Shown here: positions 26,091-33,941 of the stretch, piece by piece
Position numbering within the stretch: position 1 is the stretch's first letter
How the letters are laid out: each line of letters starts with the position of its first letter
Assembly (NCBI GenBank): GCA_946480825.1
Contig: CAMLLG010000030.1
Location: 1 to 47,803 of the forward strand
Direction of reading: 5' to 3'
DNA: 47,803 nt
From: an uncultured Lysobacteraceae bacterium
GTDB lineage: Bacteria > Pseudomonadota > Gammaproteobacteria > Xanthomonadales > Xanthomonadaceae
Notes under the pieces: generated by a model
The model's database searches: none
What the model saw: only the letters and a program-made list of their open reading frames with translations
What the model was told of the DNA's origin: nothing
Made by a program: the position numbers and the translations under genes

Positions 26091-26717
26091 TCAACCTGCC
26101 GGGCTCATGAACTCACCCCTCAGGTTCCTGCAGTTTTCGAGCCTCCATTTCTGGTTGGTTCCTCCATGGTATCCGTACAGATAAACGGCAGTGCCATTCG
26201 CAGCCCGACTCGCCTCCACGTCCAACACGTAGCCTCTGTCGTAGCCGGAGCGAATGACGTAATTGCCGTTCCCGACGCTGTCGAGAACCCAAGGCATCAT
26301 CGCCAGGCAATCGCTCTGAACGACGGGCTCGCGATTCCTGTCGGCGTTGCTCCACATGCACTTGTTGGAATGTTGCACCGAGATGTACCAATTCGAGGCG
26401 CCGTTCAACTCTGCGCTTTCATATAGCAGCATGAATCGCTGATTGGTCGTATCCAGATGTTCCCACAAGTGGAATCTCGCACCGTTGTCCTGCGAATTTC
26501 TGCTCATATCGAGCACATACCGTTTGTTGCTCGGGCTCAATGCGGAGACGATGGCGCACTTCTTGAATGCCATTTCCCCATAGGGCATGGCATTGGCGGA
26601 CGATGCCGACACCAGGCTCACGGCACCGAAGATGCACAGCGAGACCAAGCGTTCTCGTGCACTGCGATGACGACGGATCGATCTCGGTCCGACGAACTTT
26701 TCGGCTTTCTGTTCCAT
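26091..26717 (-). CDS. Secreted ricin-type beta-trefoil lectin-like protein
   Basis: A 208-residue protein with a long basic N-region and signal peptide (LVSLCIFGAVSLVSASSANA, cleavage about residue 43). The mature part is one RICIN/CBM13-like trefoil: SPSNKRYVLDMSRNSQDNGARF, then a degenerate Q-x-W (NQRFML), NWYISVQHSNKCMW, YVIRSGYDRGYVLDVEASRAANGTAV and the clear Q-x-W (NQKWRLE). Two or three Cys could form disulfides. It probably binds sugars outside the cell. GAGGA lies 8 bases before the ATG. It is the first gene of the minus-strand run leading to the precursor-like gene 48 bases downstream, and it is preceded by an unusual palindrome-rich region. Confidence 0.83.
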   Translation of the reverse strand: MEQKAEKFVGPRSIRRHRSARERLVSLCIFGAVSLVSASSANAMPYGEMAFKKCAIVSALSPSNKRYVLDMSRNSQDNGARFHLWEHLDTTNQRFMLLYESAELNGASNWYISVQHSNKCMWSNADRNREPVVQSDCLAMMPWVLDSVGNGNYVIRSGYDRGYVLDVEASRAANGTAVYLYGYHGGTNQKWRLENCRNLRGEFMSPAG

Positions 26718-26829
26718 GTCTTTGTCCTCGTGAAGTTCTTACAGGAAGTGATGAACCCGTTGGCAGCGACAGACGGGAGCCGTCTTGTGCAGTACTGACG
26801 GAGGGAGATGCATCCTCGTCTTGTTCACG

Positions 26830-26849
26830 GCACCCGACGCGTCGGGTGC
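26830..26849. promoter_or_regulatory. Perfect 20-bp palindrome upstream of unit I
   Basis: GCACCCGACGCGTCGGGTGC is fully self-complementary and lies 113 bases before the ricin-lectin ATG on the minus strand. A second, unrelated perfect 20-bp palindrome is centred exactly 70 bp away. It could be an operator or a cruciform/hairpin in the leader mRNA. Confidence 0.55.
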
Positions 26850-26899
26850 ACCCTTCGAAAACCCGGCGCGGATCACGTCTCGTCCCTAGTCCCAGCCGT

Positions 26900-26919
26900 A
26901 CCGAACAGGCCTGTTCGGT
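26900..26919. promoter_or_regulatory. Second perfect 20-bp palindrome upstream of unit I
   Basis: ACCGAACAGGCCTGTTCGGT is fully self-complementary. It is centred exactly 70 bp from the palindrome at 26830-26849, with a different sequence. Probably an operator for a dimeric regulator; which one is unknown. Confidence 0.55.
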
Positions 26920-27004
26920 CGCCGCCCTTGCCGATGGCGGGCCGGCGACAGGTCCGATCGTGCGGATGCGGGCCCCGCCCGCCATGCCGATTCGATCTGA
27001 AACG

Positions 27005-27058
27005 GATCATGTATCGATCAAAATTCGATACAAATTGCCGATCATCGATCATGGATCC
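27005..27058. promoter_or_regulatory. GATCA cluster and 8-7-8 inverted repeat upstream of unit I
   Basis: GATCA begins at 27005, 27016, 27040 and 27047, with GATCC at 27054; the first two are 11 bp apart. A perfect inverted repeat TGTATCGA-(7)-TCGATACA occupies 27010-27032. The stretch is much richer in A/T than its surroundings. Similar clusters lie upstream of the other three exoprotein units. Confidence 0.5.
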
Positions 27059-27202
27059 TTCAATTGGCGCTGCAATTGGAACGATGGACATGGATCGACA
27101 GCGCGACCCGCTCCCACTTTCCGGAAATCCCGCCGACGTCCTGCCTCATCGCCGGGTCCATCGTCGCGCTGGCGTCGACATGAACATCACACGACCATCG
27201 TT

Positions 27203-27391
27203 CGCGACAATCGGCCGAATCTGCTGCCGATTTTGGCTGGCCCTGGCGGCGAACCATCACGCACGCGCGCCGCGACCGCCCACGCCAAGGCCACCGCACT
27301 GGCGGGCGAGCGCACGATTCCGGACACTCTGCAGGCGGCGTACAGGGCATCGGCCGGACAGGGAGATGCTCGGAACACCGCGAAACGGTGA
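27203..27391 (+). pseudogene. Decayed C-terminal end of a type A regulator
   Basis: Base-level similarity to the last about 190 bases of A1: CGCGACAATCGGCCGAATCT here matches CGCGATTACCGGGCGAATCT there, followed by CTGGCCCTGGCGGCGAA and the ending GGCGAGCGCACGATTCCGGA. The frame shifts within it: the first part reads LALAANHHARA in one frame and the last part reads ALAGERTIPDTLQAAYRA in another, ending at TGA 27389-27391. It lies 49 bases before intact A2. Confidence 0.75.
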
Positions 27392-27439
27392 TCCGCCGGT
27401 GCGGAGTCGACCGGATGCAGACGTATCGGAGCATACGCA

Positions 27440-29551
27440 ATGGCCTACCGCTGGGACGACTTCCACCTGGACCCGGAAGGGTCGTTGCTGACGCGGAACG
27501 ATCGCCAGGTCGATGTCTCGCGCAAGGTGCTGGACTGCATCACGCATCTGATCGCGCAACGCCATCGGGTCGTCGACTACGGCGAGCTGAGCCGCGCGAT
27601 CTGGGGCCACGACGACGTCACTCATCATCAGTTGTCGCAGGTGATCCTCGCGGCGCGACGCGCCGTCGGCGACGACGGCCAGGCGCAGCGCATCATCCGG
27701 ACGCTGCCGGGCATCGGGTATCGCTGGATCGGCGATGCGACCGTCGACGATGCACGGATGACTGCGAAGATACCCGCGACGACGGCACTCTCATCGGATG
27801 CTCCGGAGCCTCTGGCGACACTGACGCCGTCGGGCGGGTCGCCGGCCCTATCGACGGACGACACCGCTGCGCCTGCATCCATCGCGACCGTTCTCAACCC
27901 GACCGTCCTCGATCCGACCGAAACACCGCCGCCATCCGCCCTCCACCGCACCGGATCTCGATGGCCGACCCGTTCCCTGAGCCTTGCGGTGATCCTCGTG
28001 ATCGGGATCGCACTGTATGTCGCGACGCAAGGGAGCACGGAGAATGCGCCACCACCGGCACCGGCTGCGGACGCGCCTTTCGCAAGATTGGAGCAAGCCA
28101 TGTATGCCGGCGATTTCGAAGCGGTTCGCCAGGGACTCGCGACGTTGCCGCCGCGGATCGCGGACTCACCGGATGCGCGCATCGTCGAGATCGAACTGGA
28201 TTTCCACCGCGGCCAAGTCGCGCGCGCGCTGGAAAAGACCGACCTGCTGCTCCAGCAACCGCAGGCCACGGCCGACCCGGTCCTGCGGGCGAAGCTGCTG
28301 ATTCTCAAGAGCAAGATCGGCGCGAGATCGGGCGAACCGGCGACCGAAACGCTGGCCCTGGCCCAGTCCGCGCTCGACCTGCTCGACGCCGCCGGCCCCG
28401 CTGCACCGGCGTCCGTACGCGGCACGGCGCTGGAACGCCGCGCGATGGCGTTGTTCGAGCTGGACCGGCTGAACGATGCGATGCGCGATCTCGGCCTCGC
28501 CATCTCCCTGCTCGAGCAAAGCGGTCCCACGAGAAACGCGACAGGCGCGCGATCCAACCTGGCGCGGGTCTGGATGCGGATGGGGCGCCTGCAGGAAGCG
28601 CTCGCGACGCTCGACAAGATCGCAGAGGCGTATCGCCGGTCGTCCGATCGCATCGGCGAACTGCATGCGCGCAATACGATGACCCGGATCCAGATGGAAC
28701 TCCTGCGCTGGGACGATGCTCTCGCCAGCAGCGACCGCTGCATGGAATTGCTGCGGGAAATTCCGGATGCGGAACGGCGTTATCGCAGCCTGCAATTGCG
28801 CGCACAGGTACTGACCGGCCTGGGAAGGTTGCGACTCGCGGCTTCGCAACTCGATGAAGCCTCGGCATCCGCAGGCCGGCGCGAGGGCTTCATCATTCCC
28901 GCATGGCATCACCTGGAATCCGGCGACGACGCGGAGGCGATGCGCGAAGCGGCCAAAGGCCTCGACGACCGGAAAAACGAGGACAGGAACGACATCCTGC
29001 TCGACGGACAGGAGGGCGCCCTGTTGATCTGGATGACGGCAGCGCAGAGGCAGACCGACGCCGGCAAACCGCTTCCTGTGCCGACACCGGGCGCGCAGCG
29101 GATGTTGCGCGAACCGAAGACGGCGCTCGGAAAGATCGCCCGCGGACGCTGGCTCTGGTCGCAGGGCCGGCTTCGCGACGCCGAAGACGCACTGCGTGCC
29201 GCATCCGCCGAAGCCCGTGCGATGAACCACTTCCATCGCATGACTCTGGCGACCGAGCCTCTGATCGGCATCCTGTTGCAGCGCAACGATATCGCCGGCG
29301 CACGAACCCTGCTGGACGCCTTGCATGCCGTCGATCCGCAGCGCATGGCGCGCGACTATCGCTTCAACGCGCTGCGACTGCGCGTGGCGTTGGCGACGGG
29401 GGACACCGCACGGGTCGAAGACGCCCGCCGCAAAACGCTCGCCGTCTCCGGAGAGCGGCGATGGCCGCCCGAGACGATGCGTGGCCTCATGCATCAGCGC
29501 GAGTCGGCAAGGGCACCGGTTTCCACCGACACATCCCCTGGCGGCCATTGA
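27440..29551 (+). CDS. Membrane winged-helix regulator with TPR-like region, type A (A2)
   Basis: A 703-residue paralogue of A1. Residues 1-100 form an OmpR/PhoB-type winged helix nearly the same as in A1 (MAYRWDDFHLDPEGSLLTRN; VSRKVLDCITHLIAQRHRVV; THHQLSQVILAARRAVGDDG; LPGIGYRWIGD). The linker (100-178) is longer and Thr/Pro-rich. One membrane helix at about 180-197 (LSLAVILVIGIALYVAT) is followed by TPR-like helices (RVWMRMGRLQEALATLDKIA, QMELLRWDDALASSDRCMELLREI). No receiver domain. TCGGAG lies before the ATG as in the paralogues, but the TTG-N18-GACTAY promoter motif is absent; the region upstream is occupied by a decayed paralogue. B2 follows after 202 bases. Confidence 0.85.
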   Translation: MAYRWDDFHLDPEGSLLTRNDRQVDVSRKVLDCITHLIAQRHRVVDYGELSRAIWGHDDVTHHQLSQVILAARRAVGDDGQAQRIIRTLPGIGYRWIGDATVDDARMTAKIPATTALSSDAPEPLATLTPSGGSPALSTDDTAAPASIATVLNPTVLDPTETPPPSALHRTGSRWPTRSLSLAVILVIGIALYVATQGSTENAPPPAPAADAPFARLEQAMYAGDFEAVRQGLATLPPRIADSPDARIVEIELDFHRGQVARALEKTDLLLQQPQATADPVLRAKLLILKSKIGARSGEPATETLALAQSALDLLDAAGPAAPASVRGTALERRAMALFELDRLNDAMRDLGLAISLLEQSGPTRNATGARSNLARVWMRMGRLQEALATLDKIAEAYRRSSDRIGELHARNTMTRIQMELLRWDDALASSDRCMELLREIPDAERRYRSLQLRAQVLTGLGRLRLAASQLDEASASAGRREGFIIPAWHHLESGDDAEAMREAAKGLDDRKNEDRNDILLDGQEGALLIWMTAAQRQTDAGKPLPVPTPGAQRMLREPKTALGKIARGRWLWSQGRLRDAEDALRAASAEARAMNHFHRMTLATEPLIGILLQRNDIAGARTLLDALHAVDPQRMARDYRFNALRLRVALATGDTARVEDARRKTLAVSGERRWPPETMRGLMHQRESARAPVSTDTSPGGH

Positions 29552-29633
29552 GTCGGACGCCTCGTCGGCGGTGTCACCGGTTGCGTCACCCGACGATCAA
29601 TCCTGTTCCGTGACGCGTTCCCCGTGCGGATGC

Positions 29634-29663
29634 TTGTCCGGGGCGACCGACATGGCAGACTAC
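29634..29663 (+). promoter_or_regulatory. Candidate promoter of regulator B2 (shared family motif)
   Basis: TTGTCC (29634-29639), 18 bases, then GACTAC (29658-29663) in TGGCAGACTACG at 29653-29664, 90 bases before the ATG. Arrangement and spacing match the promoters proposed for A1 and B1. A single GATCA lies upstream at 29595. Confidence 0.6.
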
Positions 29664-29753
29664 GTCGGTCGGTGACCGGGGGGACACGACAGCGGACCCG
29701 CATCATCGTCGCCCCGGAATGGATGGAACGCGGCAGCATCGGAGACGTGCGGC

Positions 29754-31781
29754 ATGCAGTACCGTTGGAGCGACTTCAGTCTGGATCGCAAAGGGGCTTC
29801 GCTGACGCGGGCGGGACGCCGGGTCGAAGTCTCGCGCCGAGTTCTCGACTGCATCGATCATCTGCTCGAACGCCGCGATCGGGTCGTCGGTTACGATGAA
29901 CTGATCTTCGCGATCTGGGGACACCACGAGGTCTCCAACCATCAACTGTCGCAGATCGTTCTCCAGGCTCGCAAAGCCATCGGCGACGATGGTCAGGCCC
30001 AGCATTCCATCCGCACCGTCCCCGATCTCGGCTATCGCTGGGCCGCGACCTTGCGATCGCTCGAAGAACTTGCGGAGCCGTCCACCACGACGCCTCCCGC
30101 ATCGGTTCGCGAGACGACGCCCGAGCCCGAGGCACCCTCTTCGGCACCGCCTTCGACACCTGCGCCCGCCCACAGCGCACCCGCACACGACAGGCCGCCG
30201 ACGAAACGGCCACTGCGGGCCGCGGCCACCTTTTCGCTGTGTCTCGTCGTGCTGGCCGCCGGACCGTACCGGACGGACAATGTCGCATCCCCTGCGACCT
30301 CCCGGGAGACGTTGTTTTTCGATGAGCAGAACGCGCAGTCCTCCGACCCGATCGGTTCGCTGCGACAGGCACTGCTCATGGGCCGCTTCGAGCAGGTTCG
30401 CGAAGGTCTGGCCTCGCTGCCGCCGGACATCGCCGACGGCATGGAAGCGCGTCTGATCGAGATCGAACTCGACATCCGACGCGGACGCTACGCACGCGCG
30501 GCCGAGAAACTGACGCTGCAGACGGCCCGGGCCGAAGCGGCCGGCGATCCGGTCTGGCGCGCGCGCGTGCTGCTTCAGCAGAGCGAACTCAAGAATCGCC
30601 TCCAGGCGTCCGGCGCGGAGATCCTCGCGCCCGCGCAATCCGCCGTCGAATGGCTGGAATCGGCGGGCGCCGAGGCGCCGCCGGCGATTCTCGCCGACGC
30701 GCTCTGGCGTCGCGCGAATGGATTCATCCTCAGCGACCGGTTCGAGGAAGCGCAGCGCGACCTCATCCGCGCGCGCGATCTCTACCAGAGCGTCGGCGAC
30801 GAACATCGCGGCGCGGAAGTGCGCGGCAGTCTGGCGCGCGTGCGCATGCGCACCGGCGACCTTTCGGATGCGCTGGAGGAAATGCGCGCGGTCGCGGACG
30901 AGCTGGCGCGCCACGACGACAAGATCCGCGAAATTTTCGCGCGCAATACGATGACGAAGATCCAGATCGAACTGCTGCGCTGGGACGACGCGCTGGCCAG
31001 CAGCGATCGCAGCATGGCGCTGCTGCAGGAGGTTCGGGAATCCGAACGCCGCTACCCCACCCTGCAATTGCGCGCATTCGCGCTCACCGGCCTGGGACGC
31101 CTGCGCGAAGCCGCCTCCCTGTTGGACGATGCCGAAAACATCAAATCGGAGCGTCGCGACTTCATCATCCCGGCGATTCATCATCTGGAAGCCGGCGATC
31201 CGAGCGCTGCACTGGACGCCGCCGCACGGGAATTCGAGAGTTCGCGCATCGACACCCGCAGCAACCTGCTGCTGGAAAACCGGGACGGGGCCGCCCTGGT
31301 GTGGGTGGCCGCGGCACAGGCATCGGTCGCCGAAGGCCGACCGATCCCGACGCCATCCGCAGACATGATGCGACTGCTGAACGCCCCGGACACCCCCACC
31401 GCCCGATGCGCGCGTGGCCGCTGGCTGCTCCTCCGGGGCCGCAGCGCAGATGCGGAGGCGGAACTCCGCCGGGCGATGACCGAATTCGGCGCCCACAATC
31501 AGCTCTACCGGATGGTCCTCACGGCGGAGCCCTTGATCGAGGTGTTGCTGCAGCGCGGTGAAACGGACGCGGCCCGGGAGGTTCTCATCGCCTTGCGCGC
31601 CCGCGCACCGCAGCGCGTCGACAACGACTACCGCGTCGCGCTCCTGCAGTTGAAGCTGGCCCTCGCCGAAAAGGACGGCGCCGCAGTGGAGATGGCTTAT
31701 CGCAACGTGGCGCTCTCGGGGCGGGAACGCCGGCCTCCGAACGAATTGCTTTTCGCATACAAGAAGCACGACTGGAATTGA
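29754..31781 (+). CDS. Membrane winged-helix regulator with TPR-like region, type B (B2)
   Basis: A 675-residue protein, the same length as B1 and very similar throughout (for example KIQIELLRWDDALASSDRSMALL, EAQRDLIRARDLYQSVGDEHRG and the C-terminal KKHDWN against KRHDWN). The winged helix spans residues 1-98 (MQYRWSDFSLDRKGASLTRA; NHQLSQIVLQARKAIGDDGQAQHS). A Pro/Thr-rich linker leads to a short membrane segment near 156-171 (AAATFSLCLVVLAAGP), then the TPR-like region. Together A2-B2 repeat the A1-B1 order, so a two-gene block was probably duplicated. The leader before the ATG is also conserved with B1 (GATGGAAYGCRGC, TCGGAGAC). Confidence 0.86.
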   Translation: MQYRWSDFSLDRKGASLTRAGRRVEVSRRVLDCIDHLLERRDRVVGYDELIFAIWGHHEVSNHQLSQIVLQARKAIGDDGQAQHSIRTVPDLGYRWAATLRSLEELAEPSTTTPPASVRETTPEPEAPSSAPPSTPAPAHSAPAHDRPPTKRPLRAAATFSLCLVVLAAGPYRTDNVASPATSRETLFFDEQNAQSSDPIGSLRQALLMGRFEQVREGLASLPPDIADGMEARLIEIELDIRRGRYARAAEKLTLQTARAEAAGDPVWRARVLLQQSELKNRLQASGAEILAPAQSAVEWLESAGAEAPPAILADALWRRANGFILSDRFEEAQRDLIRARDLYQSVGDEHRGAEVRGSLARVRMRTGDLSDALEEMRAVADELARHDDKIREIFARNTMTKIQIELLRWDDALASSDRSMALLQEVRESERRYPTLQLRAFALTGLGRLREAASLLDDAENIKSERRDFIIPAIHHLEAGDPSAALDAAAREFESSRIDTRSNLLLENRDGAALVWVAAAQASVAEGRPIPTPSADMMRLLNAPDTPTARCARGRWLLLRGRSADAEAELRRAMTEFGAHNQLYRMVLTAEPLIEVLLQRGETDAAREVLIALRARAPQRVDNDYRVALLQLKLALAEKDGAAVEMAYRNVALSGRERRPPNELLFAYKKHDWN

Positions 31782-31903
31782 GCCTTCAGCAATCGGGCCG
31801 TTCTTCCATACGAACGTGATTGGCGGTCACCGCAATCCGGAATGATGTCGGTCGCCGGGGATCCGCGTTCATGCCGGTGCCGCCATCGAAGTGAAACCCG
31901 ATA

Positions 31904-32415
31904 GCGCGCATCAGGATGCGGATGGGACGCCTGCATGACGTGACGAACGCAACGCGCGAGTTCGCCGAAGCATGCCGACGCACGGACGATCGGCTCATCG
32001 AGATCTTCATTCAACACCCTGCACCTGCATGCCATCTCCCTTTTTCAACCGGAGATGATCGTCTTCGTGAGCTTGCGCTTGATCAGCTCGAACAACACAT
32101 TTTTCGAAAATGGCGGCCGAAATGGCGTTTCCATGCTTGACCGAAGACCGCTCCGGCCCGGGTTACACTCAACTCCACCGAACCGCCGATCGAAATGTTG
32201 CTGCAGCGCGGCGAGACAGCGGCAGCCGAACGAGCGTTGGCAGAATTGCGCGGATACCCACCCGAGCGGATGGCGCAAGACTATCGCGCGAACTTGCTGG
32301 CGCTCAGAGTGGCTCTGGCAACCGGTGAGAAGGCGGAAGTCGAACTTGCCGACCGGAACCCCCTGCGCCTTGCCGACGAAAGAATGCTCCCACTCGATGC
32401 CGTAACCCGCAGAAC
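31904..32415 (+). pseudogene. Degraded type A regulator fragment
   Basis: Two separate matches in one frame. ARIRMRMGRLHDVTNATREF and ACRRTDDRLIEIFIQ (31904-32010) correspond to ARIHMRMGRFHEALALMTEI of A1. From about 32172, STEPPIEMLLQRGETAAAER and DYRANLLALRVALATGEKA correspond to the C-terminal part. The roughly 160 bases between them do not match, an in-frame TGA lies at 32138-32140, and the winged helix and membrane segment are missing. It sits directly after B2. Confidence 0.72.
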
Positions 32416-32504
32416 GATCCGCCGCTTACGCCTTGCCGGGTCCTGCTGGAGTTCGACATCGCCGATCGCACTCCCGAGCACACCGGCGGAACAGGCACCG
32501 CCGC

Positions 32505-33599
32505 TCAACCATGGGCTTTGCGAGCGCTCGCCGGGACGGCCGGAGCGGGCATGCCACCTCGATTCGGAGCGTCGACTTTCGCGCATGCCTGCTCCGGCAA
32601 TTCGTTGAAAAGCTCCTCTTCGACGCTGCTCGTCCTGTTTTCGGCAAGATAAGAGCGGATGTAAGCCCGCTCTCTCTGCGCGATCCGGGCCTTGTCCGCC
32701 TCGCTGAGTCCAGAAAAGATTCGCTCGTTTGATTTTTCGATCTCCGCGAAATACTCGGGTTCGTATCTGCTCCTGAAGTAATAGTCGCCGACTGATACCA
32801 GCGCGCGGAATGCGGCGATGGCCTTCACCGGATCGATGTCCACCGTGGCACGTGGCCGCGTGTACGCGAGGCGGCCTGTCGAATACGTCACGAAAATCAT
32901 TTCAAGCGCCTTGGGGTCCCCGGATTCGGCGGCATCGTTCATGATCGCAAGGAGGTGCTCCCGGCTTTTCTCCGGATCTAGGTGCGGCGCAGCACTCGTA
33001 TTCGGCACGTCTTGGGGACTGTACTGCGGCATTGCGAGCATGCGTACGGCCTCGTCGTCACCCAGAGCCGCCGCCTGGATGATACTTCCGTCGATCCCAT
33101 CGAGATCGCCTTCGTCGATGCCTTCACAGATTGCTGATGCCGCCATCTCGTAGGATATGATCGCCCTGATCAAGGATTCGCTTTCCTTTTCTCCGAGTGA
33201 CGTCAGATAGTGGTTCGAGTAGCGCGATAGCGGCGAATCCATCGCGAGTCGTTTGCAGAGAAGCAGGGAGCGGGACAAGACGCATGCAGCATGCACATCC
33301 CCCTTGTCGGCCGTTTCGCGCAGGATCGAAAGCTGTCGGTTCAGCGCCGCGCTGGGATAGTAGGCATGTATTTTTCTTGGAGCGAGGGGCATTGGAACGA
33401 GTTCGGCACGGAGCGCCGGAGCGCTGGATGCCGACGGGGCGATGTCACTGCCTGACGCATCCCCGGCCTCGGGGGACGCGACGATTTCATGATTCCCTTC
33501 GCCAATCAGCATGGCCAAACCCCACACCACCAGGATGGCGATCATCAACAGACATGCGATCTTGTTCGAATCGTTGCCGATGGAACCCATGTTTTTCAT
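32505..33599 (-). CDS. Membrane-anchored helical-repeat protein, family member 2
   Basis: Unrecognised 364-residue protein of the same family as 24451-25407 and 40850-41911. A membrane helix lies at about 13-32 (KIACLLMIAILVVWGLAMLI), then a Ser/Ala-rich linker and helical repeats. Family hallmarks: LRETADKGDVHAACVLSRSL followed by a second Cys (LLLCKR), a lone Cys in SAICEGIDEGD, 'IMNDAAESGDPKALEMIFVTYSTGRL', and near the C-terminus NELPEQAC, which matches DTLPETAC in member 3. GGAG lies 6 bases before the ATG. It follows the secreted-protein gene at 33942-34634 on the same strand after a 342-base gap, so the pair is probably co-regulated. Confidence 0.75.
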   Translation of the reverse strand: MKNMGSIGNDSNKIACLLMIAILVVWGLAMLIGEGNHEIVASPEAGDASGSDIAPSASSAPALRAELVPMPLAPRKIHAYYPSAALNRQLSILRETADKGDVHAACVLSRSLLLCKRLAMDSPLSRYSNHYLTSLGEKESESLIRAIISYEMAASAICEGIDEGDLDGIDGSIIQAAALGDDEAVRMLAMPQYSPQDVPNTSAAPHLDPEKSREHLLAIMNDAAESGDPKALEMIFVTYSTGRLAYTRPRATVDIDPVKAIAAFRALVSVGDYYFRSRYEPEYFAEIEKSNERIFSGLSEADKARIAQRERAYIRSYLAENRTSSVEEELFNELPEQACAKVDAPNRGGMPAPAVPASARKAHG

Positions 33600-33941
33600 G
33601 TTCGACTCCAGGCGATTGTTCACCGCGGATCTATGCGTGCATTGCAGATGCGAAATCACCACTCCAGAATCGAACGATCGGTTTGGAGGGGCGTGCAGAA
33701 GGCGCTTTTCCGGCAGGCATTGCAGCATGGCCAGCCGTGCGACACTCGGGCCAGCGCCGGACGGACGACGACCGATCGAAGTCAAAATCCGCGAGTTGAA
33801 CTCTGTTTTTTGCCCGCGGCCGGAGAGGCGGGGTTGTCTGCGAGCGCCCTCCATCTGCCGGTCGCGATCCGACGCGCAAGCCGCCGGATCGCGACACGGG
33901 ATTCCAGATTGCGGAAAGCATTCTCGCGGCACATTCTTCAA
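33600..33941. other. Gap within unit II
   Basis: 342 bases between the secreted-protein stop and the anchored-protein start. I see no gene, no clear terminator and no repeat. A frame is open here on the minus strand as an extension of the anchored protein, but it lacks a ribosome binding site and family similarity. Confidence 0.5.

Noticed and set aside
32045..32278. Possible minus-strand 77-residue protein
   Set aside because: It overlaps the decayed regulator fragment, has no ribosome binding site and no features beyond a short basic helix.
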